Shown here in pieces: positions 18,150 to 25,794 of a stretch of 64,000 nucleotides of DNA. Position 1 is the first letter of the stretch. The number at the start of each line of letters is the position of its first letter. The DNA lies in NCBI RefSeq assembly GCF_024509555.1, contig NZ_JAMWEL010000006.1, positions 38,665-102,664 on the forward strand, read 5' to 3'. Below the pieces are notes generated by a model that was not told where the DNA came from, searched no databases, and was given only the letters and a program-made list of their open reading frames with translations. Source of the stretch: Streptococcus suis (GTDB lineage Bacteria > Bacillota > Bacilli > Lactobacillales > Streptococcaceae). The position numbers and the translations under genes were made by a program.

Positions 18150-18287
18150 CTAGTACATCCAGTTGCGTTGAAAGAGTTCGTGTTCTAATTTGAATAGAAA
18201 TTCAGCTTGTTTTTCCTGTTTTTCTAGTCGTTTGCTCTCTCGTGTTTTACCAAAAATATGTTTGGCTTGTAAAAATTTGAATGACAT
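18150..18287 (-). CDS. Small protein 2 heading the TraX operon (45 residues)
   Basis: Paralogue of the small protein at 17164-17304, with the same first nine residues MSFKFLQAK and the same ribosome site and leader. The middle is rich in Lys, Glu and Gln, and it ends NWMY. Its TAG overlaps the AGGAGG of the TraX-like gene nine bases downstream. There is no signal peptide or membrane helix. That two copies persist with different bodies but the same ends and the same operator argues that it is a real gene. Function unknown. Confidence 0.7.
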   Translation of the reverse strand: MSFKFLQAKHIFGKTRESKRLEKQEKQAEFLFKLEHELFQRNWMY

Positions 18288-18319
18288 ATGATTTCCTTCT
18301 TTCGTTTACTTATGAGTCT

Positions 18320-18384
18320 ATTATAGAACAGATCCCTTTGCCACTCCCTTACAGTTCATACTAAGAAACTTACAACTTTGTAAG
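18320..18384 (-). promoter_or_regulatory. BceR-type operator and promoter, operon 2
   Basis: CTTACAA-CT-TTGTAAG (18369-18384) again contains TTACA-N4-TGTAA, with a half-site TTACA at 18349-18353 and TATAAT at 18320-18325. The gap from palindrome to -10 is 43 bases and from half-site to -10 is 23 bases, the same as in operon 1. It drives small protein 2 and the TraX-like gene. Confidence 0.8.
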
Positions 18385-18388
18385 CAAG

Positions 18389-18416
18389 AAAAAAGACACC
18401 ATTTCTGGCGTCTTAC
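18389..18416 (-). terminator. Terminator after the ATP-grasp gene
   Basis: On the minus strand AAGAC-G-CCA, GAAA loop and TGG-T-GTCTT are followed by six T residues, eight bases past the ATP-grasp stop. It separates that operon from the Bce regulon operator. Confidence 0.85.
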
Positions 18417-18424
18417 AGTTAGTT

Positions 18425-19591
18425 TTATTTTGTTAGACCAATGTAGGCAATCATTTCATCCAACTCTTCCTTGCTCTCTGTCACAAGGAGGTAGGCATCA
18501 TTTCCTTGCAATTCTGCAAAGGCATCTGGCATGCGTTTGACGGTTTTAATCTTACCAGCGAATTTCTGATGAATGTCATCTGCAGAGTGAACATAGTCAG
18601 TTGTATCACGACGAGTTGCTACCAAGCAGTATTGTGGTTCAAATCTACGTTCCTCAACTGTACCACCTGTTGCAACATTGGCATAATCACGGAAAAGATC
18701 AATGGAATGGGCGTAGTTATAGGCTTCAACTGTGAAACCACCTGCCATACGGTTATTGTATTCAATGGCGATATAATCATCACCTTCCTTGAAAAATTCA
18801 ATATGGAAAAAACGCTCTCTCATACCAAAAGCCTTGATAATAGCTCTGCCATATTCCACCAACTTTGGATCTAGTTCTTTCTCGATAAAGTAGGCATTGT
18901 CCTTCTTGGTTTGCATCAATTCAAATGGAGTATGAACATAAGTCAAGCCTGTTTCAAAGACAACTTTGCCTTCGTGGTCTAGCAAGCCATCATAGGTAGT
19001 AATAATGCTTGAATTGACAAATTTTTCTAAGAAATAGACGGTACTTCTATCCCAAGTGTCGACAAATCGATCAAAATCTTCCTTATTTTCGATTTTAAAA
19101 GTCCCAGATGCACCGACACCATTGTCTGGCTTAGCAATCATTGGGAATCCAACATTTTTCAAAGCTCTGCCAAAGTCACGATCTGTTTTAACAACAACAC
19201 CTGGAACGACTGGAACTCCTGCTTTTTTGAAATATTTTTTCATTTCAGACTTAAATTTAGTCTTTTTCAGGTGTTTTGGTTTGGCTCCAAAGATATTAAA
19301 TTGCTCACGGAGGGCTGCGTCGTTTTCAAGCCAGTGCTCGTTATGAGATTCTACACGATCAATTGGTCCATGTTTGTAAATCAAGAAAGCAGCTGCACGC
19401 TTGACTTCATCGATATTTTCCAAATCTTCCACACGGAAATATTCTGTCAAAGCATTGCGGAGCTCTTCAGGCAATTGATCATAAGGTTCTTGTCCTATAC
19501 CTAGAACTGTAACACCTTCTTTTTTAGCCAATTCAATAGTAAATGGTTGGAAATTTTCTGGATAAAAGGGGGAAATAACGAGATAATTCAT
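18425..19591 (-). CDS. ATP-grasp family ligase
   Basis: 388-residue ATP-grasp enzyme, a superfamily that joins a carboxylate to an amine or thiol through an acyl phosphate. The ATP-grasp fold starts near residue 115 (KSEMKKYFKKAGVPVVPG), with the lysine-bearing strand FPMIAKPDNGVGASGTFKI and metal ligands in FHIEFF and IAIEYNNRMAGG. The N-terminal domain is Rossmann-like (MNYLVISPFYPENF). It is often annotated as carbamoyl-phosphate synthase-like, but it lacks the other domains of that enzyme. It is the last gene of an operon with two esterases. The substrate is unknown. Confidence 0.8.
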   Translation of the reverse strand: MNYLVISPFYPENFQPFTIELAKKEGVTVLGIGQEPYDQLPEELRNALTEYFRVEDLENIDEVKRAAAFLIYKHGPIDRVESHNEHWLENDAALREQFNIFGAKPKHLKKTKFKSEMKKYFKKAGVPVVPGVVVKTDRDFGRALKNVGFPMIAKPDNGVGASGTFKIENKEDFDRFVDTWDRSTVYFLEKFVNSSIITTYDGLLDHEGKVVFETGLTYVHTPFELMQTKKDNAYFIEKELDPKLVEYGRAIIKAFGMRERFFHIEFFKEGDDYIAIEYNNRMAGGFTVEAYNYAHSIDLFRDYANVATGGTVEERRFEPQYCLVATRRDTTDYVHSADDIHQKFAGKIKTVKRMPDAFAELQGNDAYLLVTESKEELDEMIAYIGLTK

Positions 19592-19611
19592 AGGCAGTCC
19601 TTTCTAATTTT

Positions 19612-20358
19612 TTATAGTCCGATAGAGTGAAGGAAGAATGGCATTTGCTTTCTCCACCATACCCAGTCGTGAGCCACATCAGTACCCCAAGTGTCAAACC
19701 AAGCTGGGATATTTTTCTCTTCAAATGCGCGTTTTAGATTATAAAATGAGTCTAAGCCATCTTGCTCCCAATCGCCCAAACCTGTGCAGACGATGATATC
19801 TGCTTGGCGGTATTTGTCGATAAACCAACCATCATTTTGGTTCCAGATATAGTCTGCTGGTGAATTTTGATAAACTGCATCATCATGACCATAGTCATGG
19901 TTATTATTAAAGAAACGAGCATCATAGATACCTGAAAGGGCGATGACTTTTGTAAATACATCTGGATGCTGGAGGAAGAAATTCAGCGCGTGATAGGCTC
20001 CCATTGAACAACCAGTTGTCATCATCCCATCAAACCAGCCAGTTTTATGTTTAATAAATGGAACCGCCTCTTCAATCACATAGCGTTCGTAGGCGCGGTG
20101 AGCCTCTGCCTTATCATGAATGGATTTCCAGTCTGCCAACCAGCTTTCACTATCGTAGCTAGTTAGAGTAAAAAATTGGACCTGACCAGCTTCAATAGAG
20201 CCACGACAAGCTTCAATCATACCAAAATCAGCATATTCATTGTAAGAACCACCTGATGAAGCAAATACGACAACAGGAATACCTGCGTGACCATAACGGT
20301 TGACATTCATTTCACGACCGAGATGACCTGACCAGTGACTTAAAAATTCTACGTGCAT
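19612..20358 (-). CDS. Alpha/beta-hydrolase esterase, first of two
   Basis: 248-residue esterase of the Fes/esterase D-like group. The nucleophile elbow is TTGCSMGAYHALNF (Gly-x-Ser-x-Gly), the early strand PVVVFASSGGSYNEY would form the oxyanion side, and a late histidine in VAHDWVWWRKQMPFF completes a likely triad, with an aspartate in CTGLGDWEQDG or nearby. There is no signal peptide. It lies between another esterase and an ATP-grasp enzyme on one strand with short gaps, suggesting one pathway. The ester hydrolysed is unknown. Confidence 0.82.
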   Translation of the reverse strand: MHVEFLSHWSGHLGREMNVNRYGHAGIPVVVFASSGGSYNEYADFGMIEACRGSIEAGQVQFFTLTSYDSESWLADWKSIHDKAEAHRAYERYVIEEAVPFIKHKTGWFDGMMTTGCSMGAYHALNFFLQHPDVFTKVIALSGIYDARFFNNNHDYGHDDAVYQNSPADYIWNQNDGWFIDKYRQADIIVCTGLGDWEQDGLDSFYNLKRAFEEKNIPAWFDTWGTDVAHDWVWWRKQMPFFLHSIGL

Positions 20359-20385
20359 CTTTTTTCTCCTAACTAATTCTTTACA

Positions 20386-21210
20386 TTACCATTTTTCGCT
20401 TAAAAATCGCAAACAATCAGGCAAATAAGCAGCCCAAGCTTCCTCATTATGAATGGCACCGGAAACAACTTCCAAGGCAATATTGTCCAAAACAACCCCA
20501 CCTGCTATCAATTGACGATAGTAAGTCAGAGAGGAATTGATATAAGATTGCTTGATATTTCCTGCCATCAAGGTTTTATCTGTATCATCTGCTTCTTCTG
20601 TCCCAACGTAAATATAAACACGTTGGTCCTTATCCAAGGCCTGACGCTCAATATAGCGGTCAAAAGCTTCTTGATGAAGCCAGTTGGCAGATGAAAATAC
20701 TCCCAGACAGCCAATTTGGTCCTGATAGGCTAGCCCCATAAACTGAGTGATGTTGCCACCAAGTGACGAGCCAATCATAGCTGTGTGGGCCTTGTCAGAC
20801 TTAGTACGGTATTCTTGATCGATAAAGGGCTTCACCACATCCATAACAAATTCGGCATACAAAGTACCCTTGCCACCAAACTGAATTCCAGGGATGCCCA
20901 TTTCGCTAAACTTCCAGGCAGCGTATTCGTGCATACGCTCAGCACCATCATTGTCAATGGCCACAATAATCATCTTTGCAATATCGGGATTTCGCTTGAT
21001 TGTCGGAATGACTTTCCAAGAATGACCTGAAAAGGCCTCTTTGCTATATAAAACATTTTGCCCATCATGGAAATAGACAACAGGGTAGGTTTTATCCGCA
21101 TCTTCCTCATAACCTTTTGGCAATAAAACACGGACACGGCGTTTTCTAGCAGTAAAGGGCACTTCCAATTCGTGCGTTTTCATATCCAAATAAAAGTAGG
21201 ATTTATTCAT
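20386..21210 (-). CDS. Alpha/beta-hydrolase esterase, second
   Basis: 274-residue esterase similar to enterochelin esterase-like and esterase D proteins. Motifs are RRVRVLLPKGYEE, YPVVYFHDGQNVLY, the nucleophile elbow MIGSSLGGNITQF, and a histidine in SGAIHNEEAWAAYLP. I start at MNKSYFYL because the AAAGAGA site is correctly spaced for this ATG and too close to the one two codons upstream. First gene of the esterase/esterase/ATP-grasp operon; a CodY-like box overlaps its promoter (21241-21276). Confidence 0.82.
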   Translation of the reverse strand: MNKSYFYLDMKTHELEVPFTARKRRVRVLLPKGYEEDADKTYPVVYFHDGQNVLYSKEAFSGHSWKVIPTIKRNPDIAKMIIVAIDNDGAERMHEYAAWKFSEMGIPGIQFGGKGTLYAEFVMDVVKPFIDQEYRTKSDKAHTAMIGSSLGGNITQFMGLAYQDQIGCLGVFSSANWLHQEAFDRYIERQALDKDQRVYIYVGTEEADDTDKTLMAGNIKQSYINSSLTYYRQLIAGGVVLDNIALEVVSGAIHNEEAWAAYLPDCLRFLSEKW

Positions 21211-21240
21211 ATGCATCTCTTTCTAAACAATGTTTTTAGT

Positions 21241-21276
21241 ATTATACCACAGATTTTCTGAAATATTCAGAAAATT
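21241..21276 (-). promoter_or_regulatory. Promoter with CodY-like boxes upstream of the esterase operon
   Basis: TATAAT on the minus strand at 21241-21246. Upstream is a perfect inverted repeat, ATTTTCTGAA-ATA-TTCAGAAAAT (21253-21275). Its right half with flanking bases (21262-21276) differs from the CodY box AATTTTCWGAAAATT at one position; the left half is a weaker overlapping match. It covers the -35 region, so binding should repress. No T-tract follows on the minus strand, so it is not a terminator of the upstream gene. Confidence 0.6.
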
Positions 21277-21292
21277 TAGTTTTTTTATTTCA

Positions 21293-22330
21293 TTATTCTG
21301 ATTTTCCGAACAATTTTTGCTCAGTTTTTAATCGTTCCTCATAGACTCGACGGTAACGTTCCAGTTCTTTCAGTTCACGATTGGTCAGATTTTCAAATAT
21401 AGCCAATTCAATCCTGTCCTTATCACGTCGCCAGGTCGCAACCAGTCGTCCCTTGTAGAAAACAACTGGTTTGACAATGCCTGTCAGCGTATAAATCTGC
21501 CGAATATGCTTGGGATCAAAGAAGGGATTGGCTTTCTTTTCGTAACCTAGCAAAAGTTGGTCAAAACCTGCAATGAAGAGGCAGTCTGGTACTTCTGCTT
21601 CTTCTAATTTTCCTAGATAGAAGCGTTCTTCCCCTGCTACTTCTATAGTTTTCAAATCCAATTGTTTCATCCAATTTAGGACCGTAGATTTATTTTCCTT
21701 GAAGTAGTAACGAGCATCCGCTAAGCTGACAGGACCAAAACCTGAAAAATACCGCCGTGCGATTTCCAGCTCTGCTTTTTCCCGTGAAAGTGGCTGAAAG
21801 TCTGTCAGACGGTGAAAACGTTTGGCACCGTACTCCTGATAGACTTCCCCACGCTCGACCATGTAGCGAAAAAGGCCGCCCCAAGCGTTGAAAACCTGCT
21901 TCTCCTCTTCCTGCGTCATCTTTTCCGCACGACAGAGTACTTTCAGTTCCTCGCGGGTCATAGGGGCTTGTTCCAAGGCTTCTAGGATGATCCGATGATA
22001 CTTCTGCTTGGTTTGAGGTGAAAAATCATCGCGACCGTCGGTTTGAAGATAGTCGGTACTAACCATCCGCCCCTCGTGGATATAGAGAGGGATTTCCGAC
22101 TTGAGATAGGCATGGACTGTTCGCCGAATGGACCACTGGCGTGTCAGCTCCTCCTGCCAGCTCCCCTCATGAAAATCATCCACTGACATACGGTTCCGAA
22201 ATCCGAAATGAACATAAGGCTGGAACTGAGCCTGCAAGCCATTGAGATTTTGGCAAATCTGCTGGACGGACTGAGGTGCCAGTAAGCCCTGTTTCTTCAA
22301 TATAATTCCCTTCCAAGTATCGTGATTCAT
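21293..22330 (-). CDS. Winged-helix DNA-binding protein (HTH_42/AlkZ-like)
   Basis: 345-residue protein resembling the winged-helix HTH_42 group, which includes the AlkZ/YcaQ DNA glycosylases that unhook alkylated or crosslinked bases. Visible parts are RQWSIRRTVHAYLKSEIPLY near residue 80, ARRYFSGFGPVSLADARYYF in the middle, and a C-terminal part with FIAGFDQLLLGYEKK and GRLVATWRRDKDRIELAIF. The start is MNHDTWK, seven bases after AAGGAG; longer readings lack a site. Glycosylase activity is inferred from family only; the catalytic residues were not verified. Confidence 0.72.
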   Translation of the reverse strand: MNHDTWKGIILKKQGLLAPQSVQQICQNLNGLQAQFQPYVHFGFRNRMSVDDFHEGSWQEELTRQWSIRRTVHAYLKSEIPLYIHEGRMVSTDYLQTDGRDDFSPQTKQKYHRIILEALEQAPMTREELKVLCRAEKMTQEEEKQVFNAWGGLFRYMVERGEVYQEYGAKRFHRLTDFQPLSREKAELEIARRYFSGFGPVSLADARYYFKENKSTVLNWMKQLDLKTIEVAGEERFYLGKLEEAEVPDCLFIAGFDQLLLGYEKKANPFFDPKHIRQIYTLTGIVKPVVFYKGRLVATWRRDKDRIELAIFENLTNRELKELERYRRVYEERLKTEQKLFGKSE

Positions 22331-22404
22331 TCGTTTCTCCTTCGTTTTTCTAATCCTAGTATAGCACAAAATCTATCTCCAACTGGAAGATATAATCTAT
22401 AAAA

Positions 22405-22455
22405 TTTAACATGTTAAACGTTTTGTTGGCAAGTAGAAATATTTTTTGATATACT
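22405..22455 (+). promoter_or_regulatory. AdcR-like palindrome and promoter of the unknown 286-residue gene
   Basis: TTTAACATGTTAAA (22405-22418) is a perfect 14-base palindrome of the form TTAAC-NN-GTTAA, similar to the zinc-repressor AdcR box. It is followed by TTGGCA (22426-22431), 18 bases, and an extended -10 TGATATACT (22447-22455). Predicted transcription starts at about 22462, next to the ATG at 22463. Confidence 0.45.
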
Positions 22456-22462
22456 GGATAGT

Positions 22463-23323
22463 ATGAATATGAAATTGCAAAAATTAGGAATACTATTACA
22501 ATTGCCTAGCTTCCATCATTTTTACAATATTTCAGTTAGAAGTTTTCTAGGCAGCCTTTCACTTTTTATTATCGCTTTCTCTAAAGACAATCAACTATTT
22601 TTTATTGATTTGGATAGCGAAAACGGCTTGACAAGTGAATCACGATTTGCCAGTCATTTTGCAAAAGACACACTCCTCATCGGTTTAGGAGCAATACCAT
22701 TCGAGAATTTAAGCTCTTGTCAAATCTTGGCACTGCCTCCTCAACGTTCAAAAAAAGGCATTTCTACCAATGATTTGCTGATCCATTATTCGAAACTTCC
22801 ACTTTTTAAGAAAATAGCAGAGCAGTATCGCTTACGTGATCAAACTAGTTTTTATGATCCTTATCGTTATTCCTATACTAAACTTGAGAAGGACGAGAAG
22901 AAAGACAAAGGTTTAAACCTAGTCCCTCGAAAAGAATATGAAAAGATTAGAGATTTTCATCCTTTCTTGAAAACAAATCGTGACAATGTCTATGCAGTCC
23001 CTTGTCAATATACAGATGAAAAAAGAGGACAAACAACCAAGATATACCTTATGGGCTGGTACTTCTATGAAAAACAGTTAAAAATTTCATGGAAACCTTC
23101 TCATTCTAGGAAAAGCCGTTGGCGGTCATCTATTATTTTTGTTGATAAGTTGAGCGATCGTTTTTTCTTCCAAGGTCAACTTTATAAACATGGAACTTTT
23201 CCAATATTTTTAGAGCATTTAGAACCAACCATCTCTGGACGTCCCTCTCTTGACAAAGAGTTTCAAGCTTTGCTAACAATTATTGAGGAACAAAAAAGAA
23301 GAGCCATATTGCGCTATAAATAG
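22463..23323 (+). CDS. Hypothetical protein, family not recognised
   Basis: 286-residue protein with no family I can name. It has a hydrophobic stretch at about residues 25-42 (SFLGSLSLFIIAFSKD) that may be a buried strand rather than a membrane helix, an aspartate-rich FFIDLDSENG, and a basic, aromatic-rich second half (KKIAEQYRLRDQTSFYDPYRYSY, then LMGWYFYEKQLKISWKPSHSRKSRWRS). It lies alone on the plus strand between two minus-strand genes. No ribosome site precedes either ATG, and the extended -10 places the start point at the ATG, suggesting a leaderless message. Its codon use looks AT-rich. Confidence 0.65.
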   Translation: MNMKLQKLGILLQLPSFHHFYNISVRSFLGSLSLFIIAFSKDNQLFFIDLDSENGLTSESRFASHFAKDTLLIGLGAIPFENLSSCQILALPPQRSKKGISTNDLLIHYSKLPLFKKIAEQYRLRDQTSFYDPYRYSYTKLEKDEKKDKGLNLVPRKEYEKIRDFHPFLKTNRDNVYAVPCQYTDEKRGQTTKIYLMGWYFYEKQLKISWKPSHSRKSRWRSSIIFVDKLSDRFFFQGQLYKHGTFPIFLEHLEPTISGRPSLDKEFQALLTIIEEQKRRAILRYK

Positions 23324-23346
23324 GGCAACACTCTTCTAAGTAACAT

Positions 23347-24117
23347 CTAATTTGTTTCTTCACGGTGAATAGTAAAACCTGTTGCTTGTTGCGTTGCCAT
23401 AATGGTCATGTCTGAAATCTGTACATGTCTAGGTTGGTTTGCTACAAAAAGCGCGCACGATGCAATGTCTTCAGCCTGTAAGGCTTCTATTCCTTGGTAA
23501 ACAGCTTTCGCTTTCTCTACATCGCCATGAAAACGAACTTGACTAAAATCTGTTTCTACAATACCTGGTTGCAGAGTAGTAACTTTGATATTTTTTTCGA
23601 TTGTATCGATCCGAATACCATCTGACAAAAATTTTACTGCTGATTTCGTTGCTGCATATACCGCTGCGCCAGCATATGCATATATTCCAGCCGTTGATCC
23701 AATATTAATGATATGGCCTTCATTCATTTCAACCATTTTTGGCAATATCTGGCGTGTGACAGTTAACAAGCCTTTTATGTTTGTATCTACCATAGTCATC
23801 ATATCTGTCAAATCATAATCTTGAAATTTATCAAGTCCTAATGCTAGACCAGCATTATTAATTAAAATATGAACTGTCCCAAGGTCTTGCAATATTTTTT
23901 GACAGTTACTTATTACTTGCTCAATATCTGTTATGTCAAAATTATAAACATGGACTTGAACATTAAATTTTCTCTCAAGATCGGATTTAATATTTTCTAA
24001 CTTATCTTTTCTACGGCCAGTGATAATGACATTATCACCATGTTCCGCAAATGTGTAAGCTATTGCTTTCCCAATGCCACTACTTGCACCAGTAATCAAT
24101 ATATTTCGTTTCATCAT
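23347..24117 (-). CDS. Short-chain dehydrogenase/reductase (YdfG-like)
   Basis: 256-residue classical SDR. The cofactor motif is ITGASSGIGKA, the NNAG motif is ILINNAGLALG, and the catalytic set is Ser (INIGSTAG), Tyr and Lys in AVYAATKSAVKF. ITGRRKDKL after the second strand has arginines that favour NADP. The C-terminus resembles E. coli YdfG, which acts on 3-hydroxy acids such as L-allo-threonine. An AGGAGA site precedes the first of two adjacent ATGs. Converges with the unknown gene at 22463. Substrate unproven. Confidence 0.85.
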   Translation of the reverse strand: MMKRNILITGASSGIGKAIAYTFAEHGDNVIITGRRKDKLENIKSDLERKFNVQVHVYNFDITDIEQVISNCQKILQDLGTVHILINNAGLALGLDKFQDYDLTDMMTMVDTNIKGLLTVTRQILPKMVEMNEGHIINIGSTAGIYAYAGAAVYAATKSAVKFLSDGIRIDTIEKNIKVTTLQPGIVETDFSQVRFHGDVEKAKAVYQGIEALQAEDIASCALFVANQPRHVQISDMTIMATQQATGFTIHREETN

Positions 24118-24182
24118 ACGTTCTCCTATACTATATTATACTACAAATTTGACGACCTTGTTAGATAACTCCTATTTTAGAG

Positions 24183-24213
24183 AAAAAACTCATCCATTAT
24201 CCGATGAGTTTTG
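24183..24213 (-). terminator. Terminator after the PvaA-like gene
   Basis: AAACTCATC and GATGAGTTT pair across an eight-base loop and are followed by T residues on the minus strand. It probably ends the long prfA-to-pvaA operon. Confidence 0.85.
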
Positions 24214-24219
24214 TAGTTG

Positions 24220-24819
24220 TTAAAAAAGATTAAAAAGACGCATCAGGTGCATGTTAAAGCGAACTTGTCTAGCATAGTAAATATTCCCACCATTTACATA
24301 CAGTTCCCCACCATTTAACAAAGCTAAAGGATGGAAATATATATAGGTTTCCTCACTTGTATTTCCAAGGCTTGGAGCTACAACAGTTTTTGAATATTCT
24401 TCAGCTAGTGCTAGGGTATGTTCACCGCCATTTTCTGCAACATAATCAATATAAGCAGGCCCGAAATTGTAGGCTTGGACAGCAGTCCAAACTTCAACAC
24501 CTTTTTCCTCAGCTAAGCGTAAATTCTCTGATAAATAGACTACACCTTGACGGATACTTTCCTTACTGTCCGTAATGGTGTTTGTATAGCCTGTTGCAGA
24601 TTCACTGGACTGCATAACATCCGCTTCTCTCCCCTTGGTTTCTGTGTAAATCATTGCCAGTACAAGTTCTTCATTGGCCCTGGTATCGTTCTCTGCTAGA
24701 ACTTCTTGAACCATAGCTTGATAGGTCATAACTTGCTTAACATCCTGATAGGTATGGAAGGTTTTTACTAGCAGAAAAGCAAGGGCGATAAGGCTAATCG
24801 CTCTTATTAGTTTTTTCAT
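24220..24819 (-). CDS. Lysozyme-family protein (PvaA-like)
   Basis: 199-residue exported protein like pneumococcal vaccine antigen A. An N-terminal membrane/signal segment ([14 protein letters not shown]) is followed by a lysozyme-like transglycosylase domain. The probable catalytic glutamate is in [19 protein letters not shown], and a later motif [15 protein letters not shown] matches the fold. It probably cleaves glycan strands of peptidoglycan at the cell surface. It directly follows the nucleoid-protein gene and is the last gene of the glyA operon. Confidence 0.82.
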   Translation of the reverse strand: MKKLIRAISLIALAFLLVKTFHTYQDVKQVMTYQAMVQEVLAENDTRANEELVLAMIYTETKGREADVMQSSESATGYTNTITDSKESIRQGVVYLSENLRLAEEKGVEVWTAVQAYNFGPAYIDYVAENGGEHTLALAEEYSKTVVAPSLGNTSEETYIYFHPLALLNGGELYVNGGNIYYARQVRFNMHLMRLFNLF

Positions 24820-25794
24820 TTATTTGCTCTTTATATCTTTTATATTTTTGATAAGAATAGAATATGTTCCATTATCATTCTGAATAAACTCTACCGATTC
24901 AGCATCTTCATAAACAGCATTTGGAACAATCAACTCAATACCATTTGAAAGGGATAATTTTTGATTTTCAAACTTTTTCAGTTGTCGACTACTATCAATC
25001 TCATCGAAGGAAATCTTATCTGGAATGACTTCTTTTAATTGATCAACAAAATTCAAACGAGCAGTCAAATTGTTATCAAAAAGCTGGTCTGCCAATTTTT
25101 CAGGAGAAAGTTCATTATCTTCTTCTAAATGGTTGAAAATAGCAGACTTGACCTTGGATTGAAATTGAAAATCTCCTTGGTGAAAATTATCAGCAATCTT
25201 TTGTGCGGTCTGTTCTACTGCTTTGATTGATTTTTTTGCAGAAATGGCTGGCGTGACCTGCAAGAGATTATCAGAAAAGTAATGGAGAAAGGCTCCATTA
25301 TGTTTAATTCTTTTTTCAATCAAATAATACTTGCGCGTCTGTAAATTGATAACCAGGGCTTCATCTGGCGTAGAGCCTGCTCCAGGTAGATTGTTCTGGG
25401 TGATTTTAAGAGGACTGTCACTTTCTGAACCAACGTGGGCCAGGTTTTCACGCAGGGCAATTCTTAGAAAGGCGAAATGCTCCACACCATTTCTCTCAAA
25501 CTCAATGAAGATTAAATCATTGGTCTTGAGATTTTCCGAGATAGAAAATTCTTCTTTCCATAGACCAGCAATCTTGACAGAATTGGTCAGCAAATCATCT
25601 TTTAAATAATCCAAAAATGGATTATCTGGCTCAAACTGTCCAGTTTTGGCTTCATCAGAAAAGACACGCTCGATTTTCTTGCGCAAGTATTCTTCAATTT
25701 TGGGGCTGACAGTCAAAAGCTGGTCGGCAAGGACCAGCTCTGTGTCATCAGGACTAAATTGATGTATAATCGCTTTTTTTACAAATATATCCAT
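24820..25794 (-). CDS. Nucleoid-associated protein (NdpA/YejK family)
   Basis: 324-residue member of the 37-kDa nucleoid-associated protein family. It starts [20 protein letters not shown] and includes LVINLQTRKYYLIEKRI and a C-terminal GIELIVPNAVYEDAESVEF, which match family landmarks. Members bind the nucleoid in E. coli, but their precise role is unclear. Its ATG overlaps the glyA region by one base and its stop abuts the PvaA-like gene start, so it is cotranscribed. Confidence 0.82.
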   Translation of the reverse strand: MDIFVKKAIIHQFSPDDTELVLADQLLTVSPKIEEYLRKKIERVFSDEAKTGQFEPDNPFLDYLKDDLLTNSVKIAGLWKEEFSISENLKTNDLIFIEFERNGVEHFAFLRIALRENLAHVGSESDSPLKITQNNLPGAGSTPDEALVINLQTRKYYLIEKRIKHNGAFLHYFSDNLLQVTPAISAKKSIKAVEQTAQKIADNFHQGDFQFQSKVKSAIFNHLEEDNELSPEKLADQLFDNNLTARLNFVDQLKEVIPDKISFDEIDSSRQLKKFENQKLSLSNGIELIVPNAVYEDAESVEFIQNDNGTYSILIKNIKDIKSK

